Positions 39,812 through 50,855 are shown, counted from the stretch's first letter. The stretch is DNA of 64,000 nt from Gammaproteobacteria bacterium (GCA_013817245.1 JACDDA010000004.1:124001-188000), one strand, 5' to 3'. Program-made: numbers and translations. The notes: generated by a model not told the origin, from the sequence alone.

Positions 39812-41869
39812 TTACAAAATAGTTGTAAGCTCCAGCGCTTTCTTGCGCAATTGCTCAATCTTGTCACGTAGTCGTGCGGCATTTTCAAATTCTAGATTAC
39901 GCGCATGTTCGTACATTTGTTGTTCGAGTTTTTTTATAGCTTTACTTGCTTCGCGTGGCGACATATTTTCCATCGCCTGATACTCGCCCGCTTCTTCAGC
40001 TGCTTTTAAAATAGTATTGCGTAATCCCGTATTCCGGCCACTGGGCGCATTCACCGTGTAACCACCTTGCATGATATCGCCAATACTCTTTGTAATGCCC
40101 ACTGGCGTAATGCCGTGTTCTTGATTATAAGCCATCTGCTTTTCACGTCTACGCGTGGTTTCACTCATGGCGCGCTGCATAGAATTAGTTATTTTATCCG
40201 CATACAAAATAGCTTTGCCATTTATGTTACGTGCAGAACGACCTATCGTTTGAATCAAAGAACGTTCGGAGCGCAAGAAACCTTCTTTATCGGCATCAAG
40301 AATCGTGACTAAAGAAACTTCAGGCAAATCCAAACCTTCGCGCAATAAATTAATACCCACTAACACATCAAATTCACCTAAGCGTAAATCACGAATAATT
40401 TCCACGCGTTCAACAGTGTCTACATCGGAATGCAAATAACGCACTTTAATGCCGTGCTCGGATAAATAATCCGTTAAGTCTTCCGCCATACGTTTAGTCA
40501 ACGTCGTCACTAATACGCGTTCATTGACGGCGACACGCAAATTAATTTCTGATAAAACATCATCAACTTGGGTAACGGCCGGACGTACTTCAACAATCGG
40601 ATCAATTAAACCCGTTGGACGTACGACTTGTTCGGCAATATTATCAGCGTGCTCGGCTTCATAAACACTCGGTGTTGCGGAAACAAAAATAGTTTGCGGC
40701 GAAATACGTTCGAATTCTTCAAATTTTAACGGTCGGTTATCTAACGCCGAAGGCAAGCGAAATCCATAAGTCACTAAGGTTTCTTTGCGCGAACGATCGC
40801 CTTTATACATAGCACCTATTTGCGGCACAGTGACGTGACTCTCATCAATTACAAGTAACGCATCCGCTGGCAAATAATCAAACAAACACGGTGGTGGTTC
40901 ACCACTCACACGTCCTGACAAGTGACGAGAATAATTTTCAATGCCGTTGCAATATCCCAACTCTTGAATCATTTCTAAATCGAACATCGTGCGTTCTTGC
41001 AAGCGCTGCGCTTCTACTAATTTATTATTTGCGTATAACTCTTCTAAGCGTTCTTTTAATTCTATTTTGATTTTATCAATAGCTTTTAAAACCATTTCTC
41101 TCGGCGTTGCATAATGAGTTTTTGGATAAATTGTAAAACGTTGGAGCTTGTGTAGAACTTCGCCTGTTAAAGGATCAAACAAACTGATGTTTTCAATTTC
41201 ATCATCAAACAATTCGATGCGCAGCGCTTCGCGTTCAGACTCTGCCGGAAATACGTCTAAGACTTCACCGCGAACACGATAAGTCCCCCGGCGTAATTCA
41301 ATATCATTGCGCGTGTATTGCAATTCAGCCAGTCGGCGTAATAACTGACGTTGGTCAATGCGTTCGCCTTTGACTAAATGTAAAATCATTTTGAAATAAG
41401 ATTGTGGATCACCCAAACCATAAATCGCCGAAACGCTGGCGATAATAATAGTATCGCGACGCTCTAATAATGCCTTGGTGGCTGACAAACGCATTTGTTC
41501 AATTTGTTCATTCAGTGAAGAATCTTTCTCTATATAAGTATTGGATGCCGGCACATACGCTTCGGGTTGGTAATAGTCGTAATAGGAAACAAAATATTCC
41601 ACTGCATTATTGGGAAAAAATTCTTTCATCTCCCCGTAAAGTTGTGCTGCCAAGGTTTTATTAGGCGCCAAAATCATTGCTGGACGTTGCAAACGATTAA
41701 TCACATTGGCGATCGTGAAGGTTTTACCGGAACCCGTCACCCCCAACAGGGTTTGATACATCAAACCTTCTTGCAGGCCACGGCATAGACTTTCAATCGC
41801 CGCGGGCTGATCGCCAGCGGGTTGATAGTGGGTATTTAATTCAAATAATTTTGCAGCTGGTTTAGACAT
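39812..41869 (-). CDS. uvrB: Excinuclease ABC subunit B
   Basis: A 685-residue helicase-like subunit of nucleotide excision repair. Walker [14 protein letters not shown] is near residue 46. The beta-hairpin [12 protein letters not shown] clamps [12 protein letters not shown] is the DEAD-type box, and the C-terminal UVR motif ([22 protein letters not shown] in part) binds UvrC. It is divergent from the aminotransferase gene. No LexA-type box was found upstream. Confidence 0.98.
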   Translation of the reverse strand: MSKPAAKLFELNTHYQPAGDQPAAIESLCRGLQEGLMYQTLLGVTGSGKTFTIANVINRLQRPAMILAPNKTLAAQLYGEMKEFFPNNAVEYFVSYYDYYQPEAYVPASNTYIEKDSSLNEQIEQMRLSATKALLERRDTIIIASVSAIYGLGDPQSYFKMILHLVKGERIDQRQLLRRLAELQYTRNDIELRRGTYRVRGEVLDVFPAESEREALRIELFDDEIENISLFDPLTGEVLHKLQRFTIYPKTHYATPREMVLKAIDKIKIELKERLEELYANNKLVEAQRLQERTMFDLEMIQELGYCNGIENYSRHLSGRVSGEPPPCLFDYLPADALLVIDESHVTVPQIGAMYKGDRSRKETLVTYGFRLPSALDNRPLKFEEFERISPQTIFVSATPSVYEAEHADNIAEQVVRPTGLIDPIVEVRPAVTQVDDVLSEINLRVAVNERVLVTTLTKRMAEDLTDYLSEHGIKVRYLHSDVDTVERVEIIRDLRLGEFDVLVGINLLREGLDLPEVSLVTILDADKEGFLRSERSLIQTIGRSARNINGKAILYADKITNSMQRAMSETTRRREKQMAYNQEHGITPVGITKSIGDIMQGGYTVNAPSGRNTGLRNTILKAAEEAGEYQAMENMSPREASKAIKKLEQQMYEHARNLEFENAARLRDKIEQLRKKALELTTIL

Positions 41870-41943
41870 TGGGCAAGAATTCAGTATGATGTGCGCCCAG
41901 CAGTTTACCTGAATTTACAACGATTTTTGGAGTCGCAAACAAC

Positions 41944-43125
41944 GTGGACATCAAGCTTTCTGAGCGCGTACAACGCATACAACCCTCGCCTACTTTGGCA
42001 TTGACCGGCCTCGTGGCCAAATTAAAAGCCGAAGGCCGCAATATCATCGCGCTAGGCGCAGGCGAGCCGGATTTTGATACGCCGGAACATATTAAAGACG
42101 CCGCCATTAAAGCACTGCGCGATGGCCATACCAAATATACACCGGTAGAAGGCATAGCTTCCCTTAAACAAGCGGTTGTCGATAAATTCAAACGCGAAAA
42201 CGAACTAAATTATAAAACTGAGCAAGTGCTGGTGTCGTGCGGTGGCAAACAAAGCATTTTTAATCTCGTCAGCGCCTACATTAATCCGGGCGATGAAGTG
42301 ATTATCCCCAGTCCTTATTGGGTTTCTTATCCGGATATTGTGACGCTGCATGAAGGCGTGCCGGTCTTTATTGAAGGCAGCCAAGATCAGCGCTTTAAAA
42401 TTACGCCTGCTCAATTGGCGGCAGCCATTACGCCTAAAACCCGCTTATTCTTTATTAATAGCCCCTCTAATCCTGCGGGCACGGCTTATACACATGCCGA
42501 ACTACGCGCCTTGGGTGATGTATTACGCAAACACCCACACGTGTTAATTGCCACCGATGATATGTACGAACACATCATGTGGACCGATGAGGCTTTCGCC
42601 AATATTTTGATGGTCTGCCCCGACTTATACGATCGCACGATGGTGTTAAATGGCGTTTCCAAAGCCTATTCCATGACGGGCTGGCGTATCGGTTACGCTG
42701 CAGGTCCGCAAAATTTGATTAAGGCTATGTCTAAAGTGCAATCTCAAAGCACCACTCATGCCGCATCGATCGCACAATACGCTGCTGTTGCGGCTTTGAA
42801 TGGTGATCAAAATTGCATCAAAGAAATGGTTGTCGCTTTTAAACGTCGCCATGATTTATTGCACAAAGGTTTAAATGAAATCAGCGGCATTGAATGCATT
42901 GCAGGCGACGGCACTTTTTACTTGTTCCCACAAGTTAAGGGCTTAATTCAAAAACTCGGATTAAAGAATGATATGGAACTGGCATCCTTCCTGATCGAAA
43001 AAGCGGAAGTCGCCTTAGTGCCTGGATCATCATTCGGCATGGATGGCTATACGCGTTTATCATTTGCGACTAGCGATGCCAATTTAGTAGAAGCACTCGC
43101 GCGCATCAAAAAAGTCATTGCTTAA
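41944..43125 (+). CDS. aatA: Aspartate aminotransferase-type PLP enzyme (class I, subgroup Ib)
   Basis: A 393-residue class I aminotransferase. LGAGEPDFDTPEHIKDAA, NSPSNPAGTAYT and the PLP-lysine region NGVSKAYSMTGWRIGYAAGP mark the subgroup Ib aspartate aminotransferases found in many proteobacteria. It interconverts aspartate and oxaloacetate; some members also use prephenate, which cannot be decided here. The start is GTG at 41944 (VDIKLSERVQRIQPSPTLA matches family N-termini) with GGAG upstream. A strong terminator follows. Confidence 0.93.
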   Translation: MDIKLSERVQRIQPSPTLALTGLVAKLKAEGRNIIALGAGEPDFDTPEHIKDAAIKALRDGHTKYTPVEGIASLKQAVVDKFKRENELNYKTEQVLVSCGGKQSIFNLVSAYINPGDEVIIPSPYWVSYPDIVTLHEGVPVFIEGSQDQRFKITPAQLAAAITPKTRLFFINSPSNPAGTAYTHAELRALGDVLRKHPHVLIATDDMYEHIMWTDEAFANILMVCPDLYDRTMVLNGVSKAYSMTGWRIGYAAGPQNLIKAMSKVQSQSTTHAASIAQYAAVAALNGDQNCIKEMVVAFKRRHDLLHKGLNEISGIECIAGDGTFYLFPQVKGLIQKLGLKNDMELASFLIEKAEVALVPGSSFGMDGYTRLSFATSDANLVEALARIKKVIA

Positions 43126-43147
43126 TAAACGACCAATGAAACGCAAT

Positions 43148-43175
43148 AAAAAAGCCGGCAATGCCGGCTTTTTTT
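43148..43175. terminator. Symmetric rho-independent terminator after aatA
   Basis: GCCGGC/GCCGGC forms a 6-bp GC stem with a 3-nt loop, flanked by six A on one side and seven T on the other. It can work in both directions, ending aatA and also the minus-strand tRNA-Asn transcript. Confidence 0.95.
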
Positions 43176-43238
43176 GTACTGCTGTTTTTTTGTAGTGCTA
43201 AGGGATCAAGCGTAAAACATCTACACTGACCGAAAAAA

Positions 43239-43314
<76 letters not shown>

Positions 43315-43328
43315 ACGGTAGGGGCGCA

Positions 43329-43357
43329 ATCTTACGCATTCAGCTCTAGTTGGTCAA
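43329..43357 (-). promoter_or_regulatory. Sigma70 promoter for tRNA-Asn
   Basis: On the minus strand TTGACC (43357-43352), a 17-nt spacer and TAAGAT (43334-43329) are followed by a GC-rich discriminator (TGCGCCCC). The mature tRNA begins about 15 nt further on. Confidence 0.88.
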
Positions 43358-43408
43358 TGCTAGAACGCCACTGAAAAATGGCTCACCGCTGCCAACTTTA
43401 CCGGTCAA

Positions 43409-44290
43409 TTACACTTTTAAATTACGCAAATACTCAGCGAACTCGGCTTTTATTTCAGCATGCTCTAAACCGTATTCGACTGACGCTTGCAAGTAACCTA
43501 ATTTGCTGCCGCAATCAAAACGTTTGCCTTGAAACTGATAACCATACACTGTTTCTTCTTGTAGCAAGGTTGCAATCGCGTCGGTTAATTGAATCTCACC
43601 ACCCGCACCCGGTTTGGTTTTTTCTAAATGATGAAAAATACGGCTGTTAAAAATATAACGTCCTACCACCGCAAGATTAGAACGCGCATCTTTAGGTTGT
43701 GGTTTTTCAACAATGCCAGTCATACGGGTTAAATACTTACCACCAACCTCGCCTTCAACAATCCCATATTTAGAAGTATCTTCGCGAGGCACTTCTTGCA
43801 ATGCAATCACACTATTATTTTCACGATTATAAATAGTCACCATTTGTTCTAAACAAGTGCTGCCATCACCACGAATCAAATCGTCTGCCAAAATAACCGC
43901 GAACGGATCATCACCCACAATTTTTTTCGCGCATAACACCGCATGGCCTAAACCCAACGCTTGCGTCTGACGAATATAAACACAGGTCACTTCGGGCGGC
44001 AAAATGTCACGTACCAATTCTAAAGTTTCCAGTTTGCCTTTTTGTTCTAGCTCGGTTTCTAATTCATACGCTTTATCAAAATGATCAGGAATCGAACGTT
44101 TATTACGACCCGTTACAAAAATCAATTCATCAATGCCCGCTTTCACGGCTTCTTCAGCCGCATATTGAATTAAGGGTTTGTCGACAATAGGCAACATTTC
44201 TTTGGGATTAGCTTTAGTCGCCGGCAAAAAACGTGTGCCCATGCCTGCCACCGGGAAAACCGCTTTACGTACTTTCTGCACCTTGCTCAT
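43409..44290 (-). CDS. galU: UTP-glucose-1-phosphate uridylyltransferase
   Basis: A 293-residue nucleotidyltransferase that makes UDP-glucose for polysaccharides and glycolipids. The N-terminal [22 protein letters not shown] is split by the nucleotide loop [12 protein letters not shown]; later motifs include [19 protein letters not shown] and [12 protein letters not shown]. It is a single-gene unit divergent from the nuclease gene. Confidence 0.96.
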   Translation of the reverse strand: MSKVQKVRKAVFPVAGMGTRFLPATKANPKEMLPIVDKPLIQYAAEEAVKAGIDELIFVTGRNKRSIPDHFDKAYELETELEQKGKLETLELVRDILPPEVTCVYIRQTQALGLGHAVLCAKKIVGDDPFAVILADDLIRGDGSTCLEQMVTIYNRENNSVIALQEVPREDTSKYGIVEGEVGGKYLTRMTGIVEKPQPKDARSNLAVVGRYIFNSRIFHHLEKTKPGAGGEIQLTDAIATLLQEETVYGYQFQGKRFDCGSKLGYLQASVEYGLEHAEIKAEFAEYLRNLKV

Positions 44291-44409
44291 CGATCACTCC
44301 TTAAATACTTATTTAATCGACCTTCACACTGCTAACCATGGATGTCGATCAGTGAAAATTTGTCGTGCATGATACTATGTCCCTCATCAGTTCAACAGTT
44401 GAGCAAGAC

Positions 44410-47175
44410 ATGAATCTGATCGATCGCACAACAAAAGCATTGTTTACCCTGCATGCGGCCTCGTTACCCGATTGGTCGAATCTGCTCATTCTTACCCCGC
44501 ATGCTGCCGGTGCACGCGCGCTGCGCACGGCCTTACTACACGAAAGCCAAAAACAGGGTTATGCCGCTTTATTAGGCCCGCAAATTTTGCCATTTAGACA
44601 ATGGCTAGATGAAACTTGTCCTATTAATCTGTTGCCCAGACTCAGTGACGCGCAACGCCTATTGTGGTTAGTGAATGTATTAAAACAATATCCCAGCTTA
44701 TACGGCCAAGGCAGCCCTTGGTTGCTGGCGCAAAATCTCATGAGCTTGTTTGATGAACTTAGCACGCGCAGTTTAGTGTTGATTGATGATTTAACGGAAT
44801 TTAAAACCAACCTTCAACAAGCGTATGCTTTTTCACAACACCATGCGGATGCGAGTCTTACTTGGTTAGATCGCGAAGCCGCCTTAGTACATTCGTTATG
44901 GAAAGCATGGCAAAGCGGCCCACAACAGCAATTAGACAAAACTCAAAGTTATGTTACCCAATTACACAATAGTCCTGCGCAGATTTTTGCAGATACGCAG
45001 ATTTGTTTAATGGGTTTAGAACTAAAACATCCAGCTGAACGTGCTTGGCAAAGCGCTTTGATGGCAGAATTTAACACCACGCTGATTCCCCTATTTGATG
45101 AGCATGAAACTTCACCCGCGCATCTATTATTAAATGCTGCCTTACATGAAGATGAAATGCCTTTCAGTCAACGTGCGCAACAATTTGCGCAACAATATCC
45201 TGAACATTCACAACAAGAAAACTGGACACTTTGCGTAACCCATGACTTCGAACATCAAGCTCATGCTATCGCGCAACACGTCATTCACTTAAAAACCAAA
45301 AACATTAACAACATTGGCATTGTTACCGAAGATCGTCGTTTTGCACGACGTTTACGCGCATTACTGGAACGTCAAAAAATTTCTTTACGTGACCATACGG
45401 GCTGGGCTTATTCCACTACACGAGTGGCCGCTTTTTTTGAATATTGGTTGCAATGCATAGAAGAAGATTTTCCACATACTGCGTTTCTCGATATTTTAAA
45501 AACGCCTGCGATGCTGAGCAGTCGCGATGAACATTATGCGCAACATATTTATCGTTTTGAACAAGACATTATTCTGCGGGAAAATATTGGCAGCGGCTTA
45601 CAACGTTACAAACTAGCCTTAAAAAAACGTCGTGAACGCTTGGCTATTCAACAGCAACACTATCATTTGGAATACAGGGCGATTGATGATCTTCTCAGCG
45701 AGTTTGAGAATATCGCCAAGCCCTTAAAAAAACTCAAACAAACCAAAAATGTCAAACTCGACGAATTAATTAAGGTTTTATTAAGCAGCCTAGAACAGCT
45801 AAACGTTCGCGAGTTTTTCTCACAAGATGCAGCTGGCGCGCAGTTATTAGAACTCCTTACAACATTGCACGCCGAAGCGATTGCGCTAAATGAATCCTTA
45901 CAATGGCATGAATTTCGTATATGGTTACGATACGTGCTAGAACATAATTATTTTCATTTAGACAGCGATTATCACGGGGTTGAATTATTAACGCTGGAAC
46001 AAGCCCGAGGCTTAGCCTTTGAGCAAATTATTATCGCCGGCGCGAATGCGCAACAATTTCCTGGCGACTCGCAGCAACTAACTTTTTTTAATGATCGTGT
46101 ACGCAAACAACTCGGTTTAAGCGATTGGCCAGAACGACGCACGCGCCGGCAACAACTTTTTTGTCGATTATTAACAGACGCTAAACACAGCTTAATTATT
46201 TGGCAAACTACGCAAGACGGCGCACCTCAAGAACCCTCGCCCTGGTTACTGGCAATCGATAAATTTCACGAGCTTGCATACGGCACTTCGCTCATTGATA
46301 TAGCAGCGCCTTTATTTAAATCAACGCCATTTAATTTATTGTCGAATAATAGGCCTGCGCCGTCACTACTAACACCGCAACTTTTGCCCGATGACATTTC
46401 GGTCAGCGCGCATCAACGACTGATTACCTGCCCTTATCGGTTTTTCATGAGCGATGTGTTGCGCTTAAAAGCGCCAGATACGATTAAAGAAATGATGGCG
46501 CATGATGAATACGGTCGTTTAGTTCATCAAGCATTACATCTATTCCATCAACAACTGGCCGCAAACGAAATTATTACAGCAGAACACGCCAATGTTTTAT
46601 TGCAAGATATTAGTAAAAATTTATTTAATCAGAGATTAGAAGCCAATTTCTTGCACCACGGTTGGTTACAGCGCTGGCTAAATGTAATTCCTGCTTATAT
46701 CGAATGGCAATATCAGCGTAACGTCGATTGGCAAGTTATCGCAATGGAACAAGCTGAAGCACAACAACTCAGTGTAGATCCAGCGCTCAGCATTCATGGC
46801 ACGATTGATCGTATTGACAAACAAAGCGCTGGCGAATCATTAATCGATTACAAAACAGGCGCATTACCCAATAAAGAAGCTGTATATGCGGGCGAAAATG
46901 TACAGTTAAGCAGTTATCAATGGTTAAGACCGGCAACGCAAGTTGTTAATTACGTGAGCCTTAAAGACGAAGAAAAAATTCGAGTATTAGAAGTCGAAGG
47001 CGACACATTAAAATTATTAGCTAATAAAACCCAACAACGTTTAATTAATATTTTCCGCGACATTAACGCAGGAGTTGCATTAACGGCAACAGGCGTGCCT
47101 AAGGATTGTGCTTATTGCGATGCGCGCGCCTTGTGCAGAGAACCTGCATGGCGACGCACATCGATATCGAAATAA
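44410..47175 (+). CDS. AddB-like PD-(D/E)XK nuclease, probable DNA repair protein
   Basis: A 921-residue protein related to the AddB subunit of AddAB. The N-terminal half has a degenerate helicase fold (LLILTPHAAGARALRTALL). The C-terminal nuclease domain has VHQALHLFHQQL, GTIDRIDK and SLIDYKTGALP, covering the Asp and DxK metal and catalytic positions. A Cys in ITCPYRFF plus CAYCDARALC supply four cysteines for an AddB/Cas4-type iron-sulfur cluster. Proteins of this kind in beta- and gammaproteobacteria are annotated as probable DNA repair proteins. The AddA/UvrD-like helicase partner is not adjacent. Other in-frame starts lie at 44377 and 44365. Confidence 0.85.
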   Translation: MNLIDRTTKALFTLHAASLPDWSNLLILTPHAAGARALRTALLHESQKQGYAALLGPQILPFRQWLDETCPINLLPRLSDAQRLLWLVNVLKQYPSLYGQGSPWLLAQNLMSLFDELSTRSLVLIDDLTEFKTNLQQAYAFSQHHADASLTWLDREAALVHSLWKAWQSGPQQQLDKTQSYVTQLHNSPAQIFADTQICLMGLELKHPAERAWQSALMAEFNTTLIPLFDEHETSPAHLLLNAALHEDEMPFSQRAQQFAQQYPEHSQQENWTLCVTHDFEHQAHAIAQHVIHLKTKNINNIGIVTEDRRFARRLRALLERQKISLRDHTGWAYSTTRVAAFFEYWLQCIEEDFPHTAFLDILKTPAMLSSRDEHYAQHIYRFEQDIILRENIGSGLQRYKLALKKRRERLAIQQQHYHLEYRAIDDLLSEFENIAKPLKKLKQTKNVKLDELIKVLLSSLEQLNVREFFSQDAAGAQLLELLTTLHAEAIALNESLQWHEFRIWLRYVLEHNYFHLDSDYHGVELLTLEQARGLAFEQIIIAGANAQQFPGDSQQLTFFNDRVRKQLGLSDWPERRTRRQQLFCRLLTDAKHSLIIWQTTQDGAPQEPSPWLLAIDKFHELAYGTSLIDIAAPLFKSTPFNLLSNNRPAPSLLTPQLLPDDISVSAHQRLITCPYRFFMSDVLRLKAPDTIKEMMAHDEYGRLVHQALHLFHQQLAANEIITAEHANVLLQDISKNLFNQRLEANFLHHGWLQRWLNVIPAYIEWQYQRNVDWQVIAMEQAEAQQLSVDPALSIHGTIDRIDKQSAGESLIDYKTGALPNKEAVYAGENVQLSSYQWLRPATQVVNYVSLKDEEKIRVLEVEGDTLKLLANKTQQRLINIFRDINAGVALTATGVPKDCAYCDARALCREPAWRRTSISK

Positions 47176-47179
47176 TAAA

Positions 47180-48280
47180 TTATTGCCCTTTAATAGCGAT
47201 CAACTCTTTACCTACCGTTAGATAAAGCATTTTTTCAGCTAAAAAAGGTGCGGTACGCAACGGCTGGCCGATGTCTAATTTCCATAACTCTTTACCATTA
47301 CCGCGATCTACTGCATATAAAACACCATCGGTGCTCGCAATATATACTTGATCCCAACTTAATAGCGGCGCAGCAACGATAGCGTTGAAAGTTTTATATT
47401 CCCATTCGGCACTACCATTTCTGCGATTTAAACCATAAGCCACACCATCTTCGCTCACCACCACGACTAAACTTCCATCGATAGCTACCGAGGTTTTAAT
47501 GGCTTTACCGGCGCGAAATTTCCAATCTTCTTTGCCAGATTTTAAATTTAGCGCATACAGAAAACGATCATCACTGCCTACATACGCACGACCACTATAA
47601 ATTACCGGTGCTGCATGAATGGGTTCAAGTGCTTCAACTTGCCACATGAATTGACCATTCTCACTATTGAAGGCATAGATCATACCTTTAGTCGTTGCCA
47701 TTACGACCACATCATCGGCAACGGCAATACCTGCCGTTACTATTTGTTTCGCTTCAAACTGCCAACGTTTTTGTCCGGTTTTTAAATCAACCGCTGTCAA
47801 CAAACCATCGCGATTAACCACATATAACATGTCTTTAAAAATCATCGGGGCGCTATCAATGATGCCGCCCATTTTAAAACGCCAGTTTTCGCGTTTCTCT
47901 TTTAAGTTAAACGCATACACTTGGCCATCTGCGCTAGTCATATAATAAATATCTTCAACAACGGCCGGCTCACCGACAACAGCGCCTTGCGTACCATAAC
48001 GCCAACGTTTTTGTCCGGTTTTAGCATCGACGGCATAAACATATTTATCATCAGCGCCAAACAACGCGACCTCATTATCGTTCACCACGACTGCAGAACG
48101 TATGGCCGCATTTACTGGATAACGCCATGCGATAACCGGATTTTTAGTAACATCTTTAGCGTCGGAATAACCCACACGACCCGACGTGTAATGACTCATC
48201 ACATCAGCGGCAGCGAGTCCGCACAAAAATATTTGAATAATTGAAACACAACCCACGATTACTAAGGTTTTCTTTGGCAT
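47180..48280 (-). CDS. Exported PQQ-type beta-propeller protein, BamB-like fold
   Basis: A 366-residue protein with a signal peptide (about residues 1-26, ending LAAAD) and at least seven tandem propeller repeats. Each repeat ends in a Trp block: KTGQKRWRYG, EKRENWRFKM, KTGQKRWQFEA, GQFMWQVEA, GKEDWKFRA, GSAEWEYKT, GKELWKLDI. The fold is that of BamB and quinoprotein blades, but PQQ-binding residues cannot be assigned. No lipobox cysteine is visible at the expected place, and it is not next to der or hisS, so it is not called BamB. It converges on the nuclease gene with a 4-bp gap. The ATG at 48280 has GGAAGGG upstream. Confidence 0.8.
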   Translation of the reverse strand: MPKKTLVIVGCVSIIQIFLCGLAAADVMSHYTSGRVGYSDAKDVTKNPVIAWRYPVNAAIRSAVVVNDNEVALFGADDKYVYAVDAKTGQKRWRYGTQGAVVGEPAVVEDIYYMTSADGQVYAFNLKEKRENWRFKMGGIIDSAPMIFKDMLYVVNRDGLLTAVDLKTGQKRWQFEAKQIVTAGIAVADDVVVMATTKGMIYAFNSENGQFMWQVEALEPIHAAPVIYSGRAYVGSDDRFLYALNLKSGKEDWKFRAGKAIKTSVAIDGSLVVVVSEDGVAYGLNRRNGSAEWEYKTFNAIVAAPLLSWDQVYIASTDGVLYAVDRGNGKELWKLDIGQPLRTAPFLAEKMLYLTVGKELIAIKGQ

Positions 48281-48377
48281 GTCATTACCCTTCCTTTTAT
48301 TTATATTTAACAACATTTATATTTAATAAAAAAGTATACCGATTTATTACACGCGGTTGCTAGCGCATGCGAGCAGT

Positions 48378-49454
48378 TTACACATTTTGATAAGCCGTGC
48401 GCACCCGATCTTGAATTCCACATAATAATTCATAGGCGATGGTTTCAGCGTTCTGTGCAATCTGTTCGACCGGCAAACCTTCGCCCCACAAAGTTACTTC
48501 ATCACCCACCTGAATGTTTGATAAATGACTCACATCCAACGTTAATAAATCCATCGACACACGTCCCACTAAAAATGCGCGCTGTCCGTTTACTAATACA
48601 GGCGTGCCGCTTTTTGCATGACGCGGATAACCATCGCCATAACCAATCGCGACTACCGCAATACGCATATCGCGCTGACAAACATAAGCATCACCGTAGC
48701 CTACCGAATCACCGGCACGTACTTGATTAATAGCAATCACCCGCGTTTTTAATGTCATGACAGCGTGTAAATTTAAAGCAGTTGCTGTGTGATCTAAGAA
48801 TGGAGAAATACCATACAAAGCAATGCCTGGCCGTACCCAATCATAATGACTATTTGGCCAATCCCATAAACACGCAGAATTAGCAGCGCTAGCTTCTAAC
48901 TGTAATGACTGTTGAACCTGAGCAAAGACCGCAAGTTGTTGACTGGTGAATTGACCATGAGTAATACCTTCATCTGCTCGCGCCATATGCGTAAGCAAAC
49001 GCACATTGATGCCGTGAGTTTTTAATTTTTGCCCTAAAACTAATGCATCATCCGGTGTTACACCTAAACGATTCATGCCGGTTGTTACTTTTAACCATAC
49101 GGCAGTTTTATGACTAGCGTGTGAACATACTAAATCGACTTGCCACGCTTGATACAACACTGGCCATAATGTTTGTTGCTGGCATTGTTGCCAATCACTT
49201 GCCGTTTGTATGCCCTGAAAAACACTAATGGGTTTTTGAATGCCCGCATCACGCAAAGCTTGTGCTTCATTTAAATGCGCAACGGCAAAACCATCGGCAT
49301 CTGTTAATATTTTCGCAACCGCAACTAAACCATGCCCATAGGCATTGGCTTTAATAACCGTCATTATTTTTGCATGTGGCACACGTTGTTTAATCAGCGC
49401 TAAATTATGCCGCAGCGCAACACCATTAATTTCAACCCAAGCCATTCGCTGCAT
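48378..49454 (-). CDS. alr: Alanine racemase
   Basis: A 358-residue fold-type III PLP enzyme that makes D-alanine for peptidoglycan. The PLP lysine is Lys35 in VIKANAYGHG. The second catalytic Tyr lies in SVGYGDAYV, and the substrate-binding RVSMDLLTLDV is intact. It follows dnaB by 12 bp, as in many gammaproteobacteria. A start three codons later (MAWVEIN) is possible. Confidence 0.97.
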   Translation of the reverse strand: MQRMAWVEINGVALRHNLALIKQRVPHAKIMTVIKANAYGHGLVAVAKILTDADGFAVAHLNEAQALRDAGIQKPISVFQGIQTASDWQQCQQQTLWPVLYQAWQVDLVCSHASHKTAVWLKVTTGMNRLGVTPDDALVLGQKLKTHGINVRLLTHMARADEGITHGQFTSQQLAVFAQVQQSLQLEASAANSACLWDWPNSHYDWVRPGIALYGISPFLDHTATALNLHAVMTLKTRVIAINQVRAGDSVGYGDAYVCQRDMRIAVVAIGYGDGYPRHAKSGTPVLVNGQRAFLVGRVSMDLLTLDVSHLSNIQVGDEVTLWGEGLPVEQIAQNAETIAYELLCGIQDRVRTAYQNV

Positions 49455-49466
49455 TGCTTATGTCAC

Positions 49467-50855
49467 TTATTGGCGATTGTTGTAAGCTTCTGCAACAAAA
49501 TTTTCGAAGCGTGTGTATTCATTTAAGAATGTTAAGCGCGTGGTACCAATGGGACCATTTCGCTGTTTACGAATTAAAATTTCGGCGGTGCCTTTATCCG
49601 GACTGTCGGGGTTATACACATCATCACGATAAATAAATACAATCAAGTCCGCATCTTGTTCGATAGCACCTGATTCTCGTAAATCAGACATCACGGGGCG
49701 TTTGTCAGGACGTTGTTCAACGCTACGATTTAACTGCGATAAAGCAATGACAGGTACATTTAATTCTTTTGCTAATGCTTTTAGCGAACGCGAAATTTCT
49801 GAAATTTCGGTGGCGCGATTTTCTTTAGTATTTGGCACTGACATTAATTGCAAGTAGTCGACCACGATTAAACTTAAACCGTTTTGTTCACGCATAATAC
49901 GACGCGCGCGTGCGCGTAATTCAGTAGGTGATAAAGCAGGTGTATCATCAATAAACACCGGCGCTTCGTTTAACATAGAAATGGCAGAAGAAATACGTGG
50001 CCAGTCCATGTCATCTAAATTACCAGTGCGTAGTTTTTGTTGATTGACGCGACCTAAAGATGAAATCATCCGCATCGCCAATTGATCGCCTGACATTTCC
50101 ATACTGAATACGGCAACAGCGCGTTGGGTTTTAATCGCGGCATGTTCCGCAATGTTCATTGCAAAAGCAGTTTTACCCATCGAAGGACGCGCTGCCAAAA
50201 TAATTAAATCAGATGGCTGCAAACCGGTCGTCATTTTATCAAAATCAGCAAAGCCGGTTTCTAATCCCGTTACAGAGTTTGGATTATTAAATAATTTATC
50301 AATTCGGTCGACCGCTTGCTTCAGCAAACGTTTCATTCCTTGAAAACCCTGCTTACCTTTTAAACCTTGTTCAGCAATTGCAAAAATTTCTGATTCAGCT
50401 TTATCAAGAATTTGTTTAACACCTGATTCACCGGGATTATAAGCAGTCGTCGCAATGCGTTCACTGACGCCAATCAATTGCCGCAACACGGAACGATCAC
50501 GCACAATATCGGCATAGGCTTGAATGTTTGCAGCGGTCGGAGTGTCGACGCTTAACGTTACTAAGTACGCAGCACCGCCCGCTTTTTCTAATTCATCTCG
50601 TTGTTGTAACCATTCGATTACTGTCACACGATCGCGCGGTTGTTCTTTTTCAACCAACGCCGCAATCGCACGAAAAATTAAACGATGATCATTACGATAA
50701 AAATCACCTTCATTAATACGATCCGCGATTTGATCCCACGCGTCTTGGCTAATCATTAAACCGCCCAATACCGCCTGCTCTGCTTCTACAGATTGCGGAG
50801 GAACTTTGAGTGATTTGTGGATGCGTTCATCCACTAAATTTGCCAAATCAACCAT
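49467..50855 (-). CDS. dnaB: Replicative DNA helicase DnaB
   Basis: A 462-residue hexameric helicase. The N-terminal DnaG-interacting domain (VPPQSVEAEQAVLGGLM) is followed by a linker and the RecA-like motor with Walker A ARPSMGKTAFAMN and Walker B LIVVDYLQLM. No intein interrupts it. It lies 197 bp downstream of rplI on the same strand. Confidence 0.98.
   Translation of the reverse strand: MVDLANLVDERIHKSLKVPPQSVEAEQAVLGGLMISQDAWDQIADRINEGDFYRNDHRLIFRAIAALVEKEQPRDRVTVIEWLQQRDELEKAGGAAYLVTLSVDTPTAANIQAYADIVRDRSVLRQLIGVSERIATTAYNPGESGVKQILDKAESEIFAIAEQGLKGKQGFQGMKRLLKQAVDRIDKLFNNPNSVTGLETGFADFDKMTTGLQPSDLIILAARPSMGKTAFAMNIAEHAAIKTQRAVAVFSMEMSGDQLAMRMISSLGRVNQQKLRTGNLDDMDWPRISSAISMLNEAPVFIDDTPALSPTELRARARRIMREQNGLSLIVVDYLQLMSVPNTKENRATEISEISRSLKALAKELNVPVIALSQLNRSVEQRPDKRPVMSDLRESGAIEQDADLIVFIYRDDVYNPDSPDKGTAEILIRKQRNGPIGTTRLTFLNEYTRFENFVAEAYNNRQ

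Noticed and set aside
41870-41943. LexA (SOS) box upstream of uvrB
   Set aside because: No CTG-N10-CAG-like palindrome of the usual form is present in the divergent region; uvrB may not be SOS-controlled here or the site has diverged.
43378-43650. 90-codon plus-strand frame opposite galU
   Set aside because: It lies almost entirely inside galU on the other strand and shows no protein-like features.
47180-48280. Naming the propeller gene bamB
   Set aside because: Fold matches, but there is no lipobox cysteine and the genomic context differs.
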